From positions 78,147 through 142,146 of the forward strand of contig NZ_JASCXW010000002.1 of the NCBI RefSeq assembly GCF_030012175.1: a stretch of 64,000 nucleotides of DNA. Direction: 5' to 3'. The position numbers and the translations under genes are program-made. Positions within the stretch are counted from its first letter, which is position 1, and every line of letters begins with the position of its first letter. Under the pieces are notes generated by a model. The model made no database searches and was not told the origin of the DNA. It worked only from the letters and a program-made list of their open reading frames with translations. Of the stretch, positions 39,178 to 48,635 are shown one piece after another. The DNA is from Peloplasma aerotolerans. Its GTDB lineage: Bacteria > Bacillota_I > Bacilli_A > Acholeplasmatales > Acholeplasmataceae.

Positions 39178-39768
39178 ATGAAAAAAATACCAGTAGGAAT
39201 TTCAGGACGTCATCTTCATGTCTCAAGAGAGCATCTAGATATACTTTTTGGAAATGATTATCAATTAACCGTATTAAAGGATTTAAGTCAACCAGGGCAA
39301 TATGCCGCGAATGAAAAAGTCGACATAATGAGCCCTCAAGGGAAGTTATTAGAAGGTGTTCGAATTCTTGGACCTGTACGACCAGCATCTCAATTGGAAA
39401 TTTCTAGAAGTGATGCGATTCGTTATAAGTTTGATGCTCCAGTTCGTTCATCGGGAGACATTAAAGGTTCTGGTGCAGCAACACTGATCGGACCAAAAGG
39501 TGAAGTGAAAATAGATCAAGGTGTAATCATTGCTGATCGCCATATTCATTTTTCACCCGAAGAAGCAAAAGAATATGGTGTTAAAGATCGTGAAACTGTA
39601 AGTTTAAAAGTTGGCGGAATTAAAGCAGGCATCATGGATAATGTTTTATGTCGTGTTCACCCTGAGTTTAGACTAGATTGTCATCTTGATACGGACGATG
39701 GAAGTGCATTCATGTTAACAACTGGAGATCTTGTTGAACTGATTAAATCATATACAGTAAATCAATAG
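39178..39768 (+). CDS. pduL: PduL-type phosphotransacylase
   Basis: 196 residues from ATG 39178 (RBS AGGAGG). Two PTAC-type beta-barrel repeats, with the zinc-ligand motifs VGISGRHLHVS and IIADRHIHFSPEEA, and GPVRPASQLEIS. It interconverts acyl-CoA and acyl phosphate. In an organism without a microcompartment operon this would be the acetate-forming phosphotransacetylase replacing Pta. No encapsulation peptide is visible at the N-terminus. It is monocistronic, with a terminator overlapping its stop. Confidence 0.93.
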   Translation: MKKIPVGISGRHLHVSREHLDILFGNDYQLTVLKDLSQPGQYAANEKVDIMSPQGKLLEGVRILGPVRPASQLEISRSDAIRYKFDAPVRSSGDIKGSGAATLIGPKGEVKIDQGVIIADRHIHFSPEEAKEYGVKDRETVSLKVGGIKAGIMDNVLCRVHPEFRLDCHLDTDDGSAFMLTTGDLVELIKSYTVNQ

Positions 39769-39786
39769 TGCCTTAGGCACTTTTTT
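39768..39786 (+). terminator. pduL terminator
   Basis: GTGCC, loop TTA, GGCAC, then six T residues; the hairpin begins within the stop codon. Confidence 0.8.
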
Positions 39787-39802
39787 ACCATAGGAGGTAC
39801 TT

Positions 39803-41008
39803 GTGAAAAAGCTCGAAAAGCAACAGGTATTTAAAGATCCATTATATGGATATATTCATGTTGATTTTGAATTAATTAAAAAGCTAATAGATTCTTCGCT
39901 TTTTCAAAGATTGAGAAGAGTAAGACAGCTAAGTGGTGTTCAAATGGTATTCCATGGGGCAGAGCATTCGCGGTTCAGTCATAGTTTAGGTGTCTATGAA
40001 ATAGCCAATAGATTTTTAACTGTTCCAGATATCAAAAAAGCTTTAAGCGAGAGAGATAAATTAGTATTTTTAAGTGCAGCTTTACTACATGATATTGGCC
40101 ATGGTGCTTACTCTCATGCTTTTGAGGATATCTTTGGTGTCAATCACGAAACAATAGGTGCAGCTCTAATCATTGAAAATGAAGAGTTACGCTCTATATT
40201 AGATGCAATCGATAAAGACTTTGCGTGGGATATTGCATCAGTATTAAAAAAGAAAAACAAGTTTCCTCTAATCGAGCAATTAATTTCAAGTCAACTCGAC
40301 GTTGATCGACTAGATTATCTTGAAAGAGATGCTTATTTTACTGGAGCTGCTTATGGACATATTGATTTAGATCGTCTTATTCGTGTCTTATATATTAAAG
40401 ACGGACAAGTTGTATTTAAATTAAGCGGTATTCACGCTATAGAAAATTACCTGATTAGTAGATATCATATGTATTGGCAAGTTTATTACCACCCCGTTTC
40501 AAGAGCATATGAAGTTGTTCTTGAAAAAATATACTTAAGAGTCAAGGATTTATTGCTAAGTGGGTTTAAGTTTGAAGGTAACGTTGATCCATTAAAGAGA
40601 GTGATTGACAATCCCAATGATTTATCAAGTTATATTGAGATTGATGATTTTTACATTAATGGCCTTATAGCAAGTTTTACTAAATCAAAGGACAATATAT
40701 TAAAAGAGTTATCACTTGATTTCCTAAATCGAAGAATTTGGGGTTATATTAACGATACTTTGGAAAACAAGAATAAAATTGAAGAGTTAAAAAATTATTT
40801 TAAACCTGAAGAGTTAAAGTATTTCACTAGTCATCGAACTGTTGAAAATAGCACATATAAAGACGATGAAGAAAAATTTGGAGATAAAATATATATCTTA
40901 TTAGACAATGGGAAAATTTCAACACTTAAAGAACAATCTAAAATTATTGAGAGTTTAATGTTAAGTGGAACAAAAACAGACCCAAAATTCTTTTATAGAA
41001 AACGATGA
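39803..41008 (+). CDS. HD-domain phosphohydrolase (SAMHD1/YwfO-like dNTPase)
   Basis: 401 residues, GTG start at 39803 after GGAGG. The HD motif is in HSRFSHSLGVYEIA and LLHDIGHGAYSHAFE, followed by SQLDVDRLDYLERDA. The opening FKDPLYGYI.V..LI..LIDSSLFQRLRR.RQL is typical of the YwfO/SAMHD1-like branch, which hydrolyses dNTPs to nucleosides and triphosphate. It overlaps rnmV by 4 bases. Confidence 0.85.
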   Translation: MKKLEKQQVFKDPLYGYIHVDFELIKKLIDSSLFQRLRRVRQLSGVQMVFHGAEHSRFSHSLGVYEIANRFLTVPDIKKALSERDKLVFLSAALLHDIGHGAYSHAFEDIFGVNHETIGAALIIENEELRSILDAIDKDFAWDIASVLKKKNKFPLIEQLISSQLDVDRLDYLERDAYFTGAAYGHIDLDRLIRVLYIKDGQVVFKLSGIHAIENYLISRYHMYWQVYYHPVSRAYEVVLEKIYLRVKDLLLSGFKFEGNVDPLKRVIDNPNDLSSYIEIDDFYINGLIASFTKSKDNILKELSLDFLNRRIWGYINDTLENKNKIEELKNYFKPEELKYFTSHRTVENSTYKDDEEKFGDKIYILLDNGKISTLKEQSKIIESLMLSGTKTDPKFFYRKR

Positions 41009-41550
41009 AAAATCAAGTTATCGTTGTTGAGGGAAGAAATGATGCTTCAAGACTTAAACAAATATTTCCCCAAACAACCATCATTACAACCAATGGAAGT
41101 GCAATTGACGAAAATTCGATAGAAATACTTATTGAACTTGATAAAACACATGATATCATTTTGTTTCTAGATCCAGATCATGCTGGTGAGAGAATTAGAA
41201 GACTATTGAGTAAAAAAATTAATCATGTTCATCATGCTTTTCTTGATCAAGAAAAGGCATATAGTAAAAATAAGAAAAAAATCGGTATCGAGCATGCCAC
41301 TGATGAAGATATTATTAAAGCATTAAGTGAAATGAAAATTGTTGCCCATGAATCTAATAGTGACATCACACACACATTTTTATATGAAATCAAGTTAAAA
41401 GGTCACAAAGACAGTAAAAATCTTCGCCACATCCTATCAACAAAAATGAAAATAGGTTATGTTAACGGTAAAACATTATATCAAAGATTAAAAACGTTTA
41501 ACATAATGAAACAAGAAGTAATCGAGGTATTGCGTGAATCATCAAGCTAA
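41005..41550 (+). CDS. rnmV: Ribonuclease M5
   Basis: 181 residues. TOPRIM domain: VIVVEGRNDASRL, TNGSAI and ILFLDPDHAGERIRR. RNase M5 makes the final cuts in 5S rRNA precursors. It overlaps the HD gene by 4 bases and rsmA by 17; the rnmV-rsmA pairing is conserved in Firmicutes. Confidence 0.95.
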   Translation: MKNQVIVVEGRNDASRLKQIFPQTTIITTNGSAIDENSIEILIELDKTHDIILFLDPDHAGERIRRLLSKKINHVHHAFLDQEKAYSKNKKKIGIEHATDEDIIKALSEMKIVAHESNSDITHTFLYEIKLKGHKDSKNLRHILSTKMKIGYVNGKTLYQRLKTFNIMKQEVIEVLRESSS

Positions 41551-42319
41551 AAAGAAATTCGGACAAAACTTCATTAGAGATAAAAATTTACTTATGAAGA
41601 TTGTCAGGGAGTCAAACATTGAAGATAAGAATGTCATTGAAGTAGGACCGGGACAGGGAGCCCTAACTACTTTTTTAGCATCAAATGCAAAAAAAGTTAT
41701 TGCATATGAAATCGATCACTCACTCAAACCATTTTTAGATGCTATTAAAAATGAGTACGAAAATTTAGAAATCATTTATGAAGATTTCTTAGAAGCTGAT
41801 ATATCTCAATACACGGAAGATTTACATGTGGTTGCTAACGTACCGTATTATATTACAACGCCTATTTTATTTAAAATCCTCGAAACAGATAATATAAAAA
41901 CTGCATCGCTAATGATACAAAAAGAAGTATGTGATCGATTGTTAGCTAAGCCCAATCATAAACAATATAATGCTTTGTCTATCATACTGCAATATCAAGC
42001 ACATGTAAGCAAAATGATGGATGTAAAAAGACAAATGTTTTTCCCAATTCCTAATGTCGACAGCGCTGTAATTAGAATTGTTAAAAGAGATGAACCATTA
42101 ATCGAAAAGGATAAGGAACTCGTCTTTGTTAGGCTAGTTAAAGAAGCGTTTAAGCAAAAAAGAAAAACTTTAGTTAATAATTGGTACGAAGCTTATCATG
42201 TAAATAAACAAGAACTTGAGATGTTTCTAAAATCAAATGGTTATTCACCCAATGTTCGGGCTGAAGCATTAGCTGTTGAGGATTTCATTAAGCTCGCAAG
42301 GATGTGGTCGTATGATTAA
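41534..42319 (+). CDS. rsmA: 16S rRNA dimethyladenosine transferase RsmA/KsgA
   Basis: 261 residues with GTG start inside the rnmV end. SAM-binding motif NVIEVGPGQGALTTFLA, catalytic NVPYYITTPI and the C-terminal helical domain. It dimethylates two adjacent adenosines near the 3' end of 16S rRNA. The family start KKKFGQNFIRD begins 5 residues in, which supports the GTG start. Confidence 0.96.
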   Translation: MNHQAKKKFGQNFIRDKNLLMKIVRESNIEDKNVIEVGPGQGALTTFLASNAKKVIAYEIDHSLKPFLDAIKNEYENLEIIYEDFLEADISQYTEDLHVVANVPYYITTPILFKILETDNIKTASLMIQKEVCDRLLAKPNHKQYNALSIILQYQAHVSKMMDVKRQMFFPIPNVDSAVIRIVKRDEPLIEKDKELVFVRLVKEAFKQKRKTLVNNWYEAYHVNKQELEMFLKSNGYSPNVRAEALAVEDFIKLARMWSYD

Positions 42320-43133
42320 GGAAAAAGCATATGCAAAAATCAATTTGGCATTAGATGTTGTCGGAAAAAGAGCGGATGGATACCATGATCTAAAAATGAT
42401 TATGATGCCAGTTGATCTACATGACATTCTTGAATTTGAATTATCAGATCATCTTACTTTAGTCTCAAATGTTGAAATTGATGACAATGCAATTATTCAT
42501 GCAGCACAAAAATTAAAAGCTCTATATAAAGTGCAGCAAGGGGCAACGATTAAACTCACAAAAAATATTCCTATAGGGGCAGGTCTTGGTGGGGGATCAG
42601 CAGATATCGCTGCAACCTTAAGAGGACTAAATAGGTTATGGGAATTGAAACTAAAAGTAAATGAGCTAGAAGAAATTGCGCTTAGTTTAGGTTCTGACAC
42701 CCTATTTTGTTTATACAATAAAACAGCATATGTATATGGACGTGGAGAAAATTTGTTATATGTACATAAGCCAGACATCGATGAAATCTATTTAGTAACC
42801 TCAGATATCAGTTCATCAACAAAGACTATATTTGAAAATCACGTTATAAAGTATAAAGATAAGCAGTTTGATAGAGTATTTAAATTATATTTAAATGAGA
42901 AGTATAATGTATTTTTTAACAGGACATACAATGCTTTATTAAAAACAACATTGAATCAATATCCACAACTAAAAGACACATATAAAACATTAAAAAAAAT
43001 AACCAAAGATGTTTTCATGACAGGAAGTGGATCGACATTCTTTATATTATCAATTAACGAAAAAAGAGATGTTTTAGAAGAAAAACTGAAAGAATACGGC
43101 ATTCAGTATATCAAAACAAAGCCAAAAACTTAA
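42312..43133 (+). CDS. ispE: 4-diphosphocytidyl-2-C-methyl-D-erythritol kinase
   Basis: 273 residues from ATG 42312 (AKINLALDVVGKRADGYHDL); a longer reading inside rsmA does not match the family. GHMP kinase with the ATP loop PIGAGLGGGSADIAATLRG and the C-terminal FMTGSGSTFF. It phosphorylates CDP-methylerythritol, which indicates that the MEP isoprenoid pathway is used, supplying the undecaprenyl carrier handled by uppP and the DUF368 protein. It overlaps rsmA by 8 bases. Confidence 0.95.
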   Translation: MIKEKAYAKINLALDVVGKRADGYHDLKMIMMPVDLHDILEFELSDHLTLVSNVEIDDNAIIHAAQKLKALYKVQQGATIKLTKNIPIGAGLGGGSADIAATLRGLNRLWELKLKVNELEEIALSLGSDTLFCLYNKTAYVYGRGENLLYVHKPDIDEIYLVTSDISSSTKTIFENHVIKYKDKQFDRVFKLYLNEKYNVFFNRTYNALLKTTLNQYPQLKDTYKTLKKITKDVFMTGSGSTFFILSINEKRDVLEEKLKEYGIQYIKTKPKT

Positions 43134-43139
43134 AAAAAC

Positions 43140-43168
43140 TTTAATATTTTAAATGATTATGCTATAAT
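43140..43168 (+). promoter_or_regulatory. spoVG promoter
   Basis: TTTAAT, 17 bases, TATAAT (43163-43168). Confidence 0.55.
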
Positions 43169-43201
43169 TTATGTATAATAAAGGACGTCTTGGAGGGCAA
43201 A

Positions 43202-43483
43202 ATGAAGATTACTGATGTAAGAGTAAAGCTTGTTAGTAGCGAAAGCAGACTTAGGGGAGTAGCAACGATTACTTTCGACGAAAGTTTTGTTGTGCATGAT
43301 ATTCGTATCATTGAAGGCGAAAATGGCATCTTTGTTGCGATGCCAAGTAAAAAGACACCAAATGGTACCTTTAGAGACATAGCTCACCCAATTCATGGAG
43401 AGATGCGTAAAGTAATTGAAGATGCAATAGTTGTAGCTTATAACGAAGCACTTTCTGAAACATCTGAGCCAGAAGAAGAATAA
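43202..43483 (+). CDS. spoVG: SpoVG-family RNA/DNA-binding regulator
   Basis: 93 residues from ATG 43202 (RBS GGAGGG). It matches SpoVG over MKITDVRVKLVSSESRLRGVATITFDESFVVHDIRI, with FVAMPSKKTPNGTFRDIAHPI. SpoVG proteins bind nucleic acids and modulate many genes; presence does not imply sporulation. It is monocistronic with its own promoter and terminator, in the common ispE-spoVG-prs order (glmU is missing from that order here). Confidence 0.95.
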   Translation: MKITDVRVKLVSSESRLRGVATITFDESFVVHDIRIIEGENGIFVAMPSKKTPNGTFRDIAHPIHGEMRKVIEDAIVVAYNEALSETSEPEEE

Positions 43484-43511
43484 AAAATTTAAGAAAAACG
43501 ATTTAATGAAA

Positions 43512-43548
43512 ATCTTTTTTGCACAACCATGCAAAAAGATTTTTTTTT
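43512..43548 (+). terminator. spoVG terminator
   Basis: ATCTTTTTTGCA (43512-43523) pairs with TGCAAAAAGAT (43530-43540), followed by eight T residues. Confidence 0.85.
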
Positions 43549-43560
43549 GAAGGAAAACCG

Positions 43561-43589
43561 TTAAATTTTTAGCCTAAATCATGTATAAT
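43561..43589 (+). promoter_or_regulatory. prs promoter
   Basis: TTAAAT, 17 bases, TATAAT (43584-43589). Confidence 0.5.
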
Positions 43590-43623
43590 AAAATTGAGAG
43601 AAATCGAAGGAGTTGTAAATTAC

Positions 43624-44604
43624 ATGTCAATAATAGATGGAAAGAAAATAAAACTTTTTGCACTTAACTCAAATCGTCCGTTAGCGGAAGAAATATCTAA
43701 GGCAGCAAATATCGGAATATGTCCAGCTGATGTTGTTAAATTTGCGGATGGTGAAATCTCTATTAATATAGAGGAAAGTGTTAGAGGACATGATTGTTTT
43801 GTTATACAATCCACATCTGCACCTGCGAATGAACACGTTATGGAATTGTTAATCATGGCAGACGCTCTTAAGAGAGCTTCAGCAAAAACGTTAACAGTTA
43901 TTATGCCATATTATGGGTATTCTAGACAAGATAGAAAATCAAAGTCTAGACAACCAATTACTGCTAAACTAGTTGCAGATATGCTTCAAATAGCAGGCAT
44001 TGATCGTGTTATTTCAATCGATCTTCATGCAGCTCAAATTCAAGGGTTTTTCAATATTCCGATTGATAATTTTCCAGCATCACCATTATTAGCAGATTAC
44101 TTCCTGTATACGAAAAAATTAGAGAATATAGTTATTGTATCTCCAGATCACGGTGGTGTTACACGAGCAAGACTGTTTGCTAGAATTCTTGATGCACCTC
44201 TTGCTATTATTGATAAGAGACGTCCAGAACCAAATAAAGCAGAAGTTCAAAATATAATTGGGGATGTAAAAGGTAAGATAGCAATTATGGTAGATGATAT
44301 TATTGATACTGCAGGAACGCTTGTTGCAGGAGCTGAAGCTTTAATTGAAGCTGGTGCGATAAAAGTTTATGCTGCAGCAACTCACCCTGTTTTATCAGGA
44401 CCTGCTGTACAAAGAATTAATGAATCTGTAATTACAGAAGTAGTTGTTACTGACACGATCATGTTACCTGAAGAAAAAAAATCACCAAAAATTGTCCAAC
44501 TATCTATTGGCCCATTACTTGGACAATCCATACTTCATATTGTGAAGGATGAACCTATCAGCCAAATATTTGATAAAATCACGCATCACGAGAGTAAAGA
44601 ATGA
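43624..44604 (+). CDS. prs: Ribose-phosphate pyrophosphokinase
   Basis: 326 residues from ATG 43624 (RBS GAAGGAG); the upstream TTG reading overlaps the promoter. Class I PRPP synthase: [42 protein letters not shown] and the PRPP-binding loop [13 protein letters not shown]. It makes PRPP for nucleotide, His and Trp synthesis. It overlaps pth by 4 bases. Confidence 0.97.
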   Translation: MSIIDGKKIKLFALNSNRPLAEEISKAANIGICPADVVKFADGEISINIEESVRGHDCFVIQSTSAPANEHVMELLIMADALKRASAKTLTVIMPYYGYSRQDRKSKSRQPITAKLVADMLQIAGIDRVISIDLHAAQIQGFFNIPIDNFPASPLLADYFLYTKKLENIVIVSPDHGGVTRARLFARILDAPLAIIDKRRPEPNKAEVQNIIGDVKGKIAIMVDDIIDTAGTLVAGAEALIEAGAIKVYAAATHPVLSGPAVQRINESVITEVVVTDTIMLPEEKKSPKIVQLSIGPLLGQSILHIVKDEPISQIFDKITHHESKE

Positions 44605-45170
44605 AGCTTGTTGTTGGATTAGGTAACCCCGGGTTAAAGTATCAAAAAACTAGACATAACATTGGGTTTATGGTTATTGATGAAGTATTAAAAATGATAG
44701 GTCAGCAAGCAAAATTTGATTCAAAGTTTAATGCGGAAATTTTGGTAACAAGCATCAAAGGGGAGAAAGTAATTTTAGCAAAGCCATCAACTTTTATGAA
44801 CTTATCTGGTGAGTCAATCTCAAAACTAATGAAGTATTATGATATTGTTATAGAGGATATTTTGATCATAGTTGATGATGTTAATTTGGAAACTGGGAAA
44901 TTAAGGTTAAGAGAACTAGGTGGGCATGGCGGACATAATGGATTGAGAAACATTATTGGTTTATTACATGATGAGTCATTTAAACGTGTTCGCATAGGTA
45001 TTGATCAAAATCATGCAATTCCATTGGATCAATATGTACTCGGACAATTTACTAAAGAGCAGTTAATAACCCTTCAAAATACTATACTGTTAACAACCGA
45101 AATAATAGATTTATTTATTCAAGGTGTATCCTTTATGGATATTATGACAAAGTATAATACCCAAACATAG
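44601..45170 (+). CDS. pth: Peptidyl-tRNA hydrolase
   Basis: 189 residues. [23 protein letters not shown] holds the catalytic His and Asn; [12 protein letters not shown] and [12 protein letters not shown] complete the active site. It frees tRNAs from dropped-off peptidyl-tRNA. The prs-pth-mfd order is common in Firmicutes. Confidence 0.96.
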   Translation: MKLVVGLGNPGLKYQKTRHNIGFMVIDEVLKMIGQQAKFDSKFNAEILVTSIKGEKVILAKPSTFMNLSGESISKLMKYYDIVIEDILIIVDDVNLETGKLRLRELGGHGGHNGLRNIIGLLHDESFKRVRIGIDQNHAIPLDQYVLGQFTKEQLITLQNTILLTTEIIDLFIQGVSFMDIMTKYNTQT

Positions 45171-45182
45171 GTTTGGGTTTTA
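45159..45182 (+). terminator. Weak terminator after pth
   Basis: ACCCAAAC (45159-45166) pairs with GTTTGGGT (45171-45178) across the stop codon; only four T residues follow, so read-through into mfd is likely. Confidence 0.5.
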
Positions 45183-45201
45183 CTGTCTTAGAGGAAAAAC
45201 A

Positions 45202-48200
45202 ATGATTGAGTATCTTCGAAAGAAATCAAATATTTTAAAAATAATTAAAAAAACATCGATATCGATGTTTTTTAAGTCTTCTAACGATACATATAATGTT
45301 TATCTAGCTGCACTAGATTATTTAGAAAACAAAACATCTATTTTTATCGTAACTCCGAATTTATACGAAGCACAAAAATATTACGACATCATGAGCCAAA
45401 TCATTGATGCAGAGGATGTATTATTTTATCCAGCTGATCAAACATTGACAAGTATTATGGCTTTAGGAAGTCCAGAGTTTAAGAGTGAGAGATTGTATAC
45501 TTTAAAACAATTGATGACAGGAAAACCATTTATAGTCATTACAACTTTGCAAGGTTTGTGTCAAAGACAATTAACTCCAACTGATTATCATAATAGTGTG
45601 AAAATGCTTCACAAAGGGAAATCATATGATTTAGAGAAGCTTGTCCAGTATCTTGTTTACAGCGGTTATGCTAGAACCTATACCGTTGAAAAACCTGGAG
45701 AATTTAGTATACGTGGACATATTTTAGATATATATACATTAAACAATGAACAACCATATCGGTTAGATTTTTTCGATGATGTATTAGACCAAATTAAAAT
45801 GTTTGATGTTGAAACACAAAGATCATTTGCTGAAATAGAAACATTAGAAATAGCGCCGATGAATGAACTTTTCTATACGGATCAAATGAAAGAAGATGTA
45901 ATCTCAAAAGTTAAAAAGTACTTTGATAATATGACGTTATCTGAAAGAGAGACCGAAAAACTTAATCAAGACATTGAGTCCCTTGAAATGAGAACAAAGC
46001 TTGATGCACTCACAATCTATATACCTTTTTTCAATCAAGAGGAGACAACACTTTTAGACTTCAGTCAAGATAAAAAAGTTTATATGATTGATGTTCATAA
46101 AATGAGAGTTAATGAAACTTCAATACAAAGTGATTTAGAAACATATGCGACTACGATGAATGGGTCTGCTTTTTTAAGTATTCCTTTTAGGGTGTCTTTA
46201 GAAAAACAATTAAAACAAGAACACATTGAAGTTGATAATTTTGGACTTAATAGTCCACCTAATGCAATTGATTTAGGTGTAATATCTCCCAACAACTATC
46301 AAGGGAATCTCGCATTATTGCATTTAGATATTAAAGACTTGCTAAGTAATTATCAAATATTGATGTCCATATCAACTGATATTTATAGAGAAGAACTAAT
46401 CGATTTCCTCGAAGAAAAATCACTTCCTTATAGACTTGATGAAAGTGATGAACCAGGGATATACTTATTCAATCAGCCAAGTTTTGGGTCATTTTTATCG
46501 CGCTCTGATAAGGCTCTTTTGCTCGATGAATCACAATTATTTTCATATAGAACACGTCCTGCAATCCGTTATCGAAGTGTATTGAATCAGTCAACAAAAA
46601 TAAGAAGGATTGAAGATTTAACTGTTGGTGATTTTGTTGTTCATTACGATTATGGTATTGGACAATATGTAGGCTTGAAGACCATGGAATTAAGTCATGA
46701 AAAGCGTGATTACTTACACATCATCTATGCGAATCAAGAGGTTTTATATGTACCAATGGATCAAATTGATATGGTACTTAAATATAGTAGTTACGATGGC
46801 ATGCATCCTAAGTTATCTAAACTTGGCGGTAAGCAATGGACGAAAACAAAAGCTAGTGTTCGCATGAAAATTAAAGATCTTAGCGACCGATTAATAATGC
46901 TTTATGCTCAGAGACAACAAAGTGTAGGTTTTGCATTTAATAAAGATAACGATATGGAAAAATCGTTTGAAAGAGATTTCGAGTATGAGGCAACCGTCGA
47001 TCAACAAAAGGCAATTTTAGATACGAAACATGATATGGAAATGGAACGTCCAATGGACCGCTTGATTTGTGGCGATGTTGGATTTGGTAAAACAGAGGTT
47101 GCTCTAAGAGCTGCATTCAAAGCAGTCATCAATGCAAAACAAGTATTATATCTTGTACCTACAACTGTGCTTGCAAGACAACATTACTATACTTTTAAAG
47201 AACGTTTTGAAAAATATGGAGCAAATATTGCTCTATTGAGCCGTTTTTTGACATCAAAAAAACAGAAAGATACGCTCGAAAAACTTAAAAAAGGTTTTGT
47301 CGATGTCGTTATTGGTACACACAGATTATTATCTAAAGATGTTAAGTTCAAGGATTTAGGCTTACTCATTATTGATGAAGAACAAAGATTTGGCGTTGAG
47401 CATAAAGAGAAAATTAGAGAAATAAAAATCAATGTAGATACATTAACATTAAGTGCAACACCTATACCAAGAACTTTGCAAATGTCTATGATGGGGTTAA
47501 AAGATTTATCAATGATTGACACACCACCTAGAAATAGATATCCAGTTCAAACATATGTTGTGGAGCGGCAAGATGCACTCATTAAAGAAGCAATCACAAG
47601 AGAACTCGCAAGAGGTGGACAAGTCTTTTATTTATTCAATACAGTTCAAGGTATCGAAGGTATGGTTCATAGATTGCAAAAACTTGTCCCAGAAGCAAGA
47701 GTTGCTTATGCTCATGGACAAATGAATCGCAATCAACTTGAAAGTGTTTTAAGTGATTTTATTGATCATGAGTATGACATATTAGTTTCAACAACAATTA
47801 TTGAAACTGGTGTGGATATTCCAAACACAAATACACTAGTTATTCATGATGCAGATAAATTGGGGTTAGCACAACTTTATCAAATACGAGGTAGAGTAGG
47901 TAGAAGTGATCGTATTGCATATGCATATTTGTTGTATGATGCACACCGAAATATTAATGATGAAGCTAAAAAAAGATTATCAGCAATTCAAGACTTTACG
48001 GCATTAGGAAGTGGATTCAAGATTGCAATGAGAGATTTATCAATTCGTGGAGCTGGAGATGTGTTGGGATCTGAACAATCGGGATTTATCGATTCAGTAG
48101 GAATTGAACTTTATATGAAACTACTTGAAGAAGCAATGACAGGTGTATCCTTAGAAAAACCTAAAGAGACTGCAATCGATGAAATATATGCAGCAAGGCA

Positions 48201-48618
48201 TGTTGATCCAAATTACGTTTCAGAAGATAGTGTAAGGATTGAAATACACAAAAGAATTAGTGAACTTAACAGAATACAAGATGTAGAAGATTTAAAAGAT
48301 GAACTTGTCGATCGATTTGGATCCTTAAGCCCAGATTTGCTTTTATATATGTATGAAAAACTGTTTAAAAAACTATCTTCAAAGATTGGAGTTCAAAAAA
48401 CGATTGTTGAATCTAGACAAGTCACACTTGTTTTATCCATGGAAGCATCAGCAAATATTAATGGTAATAAATTATTCGAAAAAGCGAATCAATTTTTGAC
48501 GCAGGTTAGGCTTTCTTATTTGAAGGGACATGTTCATATTATTCTTGTTACCAAGAATGAAAAACAACACTGGTTATATTTGTTTGATTTGTTTTTAGAA
48601 GATTTCATATATAATTGA
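45202..48618 (+). CDS. mfd: Transcription-repair coupling factor Mfd
   Basis: 1138 residues, full length. UvrB-homology region at about 40-330, RNA polymerase-interacting domain at about 470-540 (GDFVVHYDYGIGQYVGL), and a RecG-like translocase with Walker A GDVGFGKTEVA (about 620), DEEQRFG, SATPIPRTL and the QIRGRVGRS motif VI. The C-terminal TRCF domain is at about 985-1090. It removes stalled RNA polymerase and recruits UvrA. A perfect palindrome followed by T residues lies inside codons 16-24. Confidence 0.97.
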   Translation: MIEYLRKKSNILKIIKKTSISMFFKSSNDTYNVYLAALDYLENKTSIFIVTPNLYEAQKYYDIMSQIIDAEDVLFYPADQTLTSIMALGSPEFKSERLYTLKQLMTGKPFIVITTLQGLCQRQLTPTDYHNSVKMLHKGKSYDLEKLVQYLVYSGYARTYTVEKPGEFSIRGHILDIYTLNNEQPYRLDFFDDVLDQIKMFDVETQRSFAEIETLEIAPMNELFYTDQMKEDVISKVKKYFDNMTLSERETEKLNQDIESLEMRTKLDALTIYIPFFNQEETTLLDFSQDKKVYMIDVHKMRVNETSIQSDLETYATTMNGSAFLSIPFRVSLEKQLKQEHIEVDNFGLNSPPNAIDLGVISPNNYQGNLALLHLDIKDLLSNYQILMSISTDIYREELIDFLEEKSLPYRLDESDEPGIYLFNQPSFGSFLSRSDKALLLDESQLFSYRTRPAIRYRSVLNQSTKIRRIEDLTVGDFVVHYDYGIGQYVGLKTMELSHEKRDYLHIIYANQEVLYVPMDQIDMVLKYSSYDGMHPKLSKLGGKQWTKTKASVRMKIKDLSDRLIMLYAQRQQSVGFAFNKDNDMEKSFERDFEYEATVDQQKAILDTKHDMEMERPMDRLICGDVGFGKTEVALRAAFKAVINAKQVLYLVPTTVLARQHYYTFKERFEKYGANIALLSRFLTSKKQKDTLEKLKKGFVDVVIGTHRLLSKDVKFKDLGLLIIDEEQRFGVEHKEKIREIKINVDTLTLSATPIPRTLQMSMMGLKDLSMIDTPPRNRYPVQTYVVERQDALIKEAITRELARGGQVFYLFNTVQGIEGMVHRLQKLVPEARVAYAHGQMNRNQLESVLSDFIDHEYDILVSTTIIETGVDIPNTNTLVIHDADKLGLAQLYQIRGRVGRSDRIAYAYLLYDAHRNINDEAKKRLSAIQDFTALGSGFKIAMRDLSIRGAGDVLGSEQSGFIDSVGIELYMKLLEEAMTGVSLEKPKETAIDEIYAARHVDPNYVSEDSVRIEIHKRISELNRIQDVEDLKDELVDRFGSLSPDLLLYMYEKLFKKLSSKIGVQKTIVESRQVTLVLSMEASANINGNKLFEKANQFLTQVRLSYLKGHVHIILVTKNEKQHWLYLFDLFLEDFIYN
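45248..45273. repeat. 26-bp perfect palindrome inside the start of mfd
   Basis: Centre ACATCGATATCGATGT flanked by six A residues on the left and six T residues on the right. It encodes part of KKTSISMFF. As RNA it forms a terminator-shaped hairpin about 45 bases after the mfd start codon. Confidence 0.7.
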
Positions 48619-48635
48619 AAGTAGAGGTGATCGAG

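Noticed and set aside
42497..43534. Minus-strand ORFs antisense to ispE and spoVG (including one of 121 codons)
   Set aside because: They lie within well-identified genes on the other strand, lack ribosome binding sites, and their products are low-complexity hydrophobic sequences with no family resemblance.
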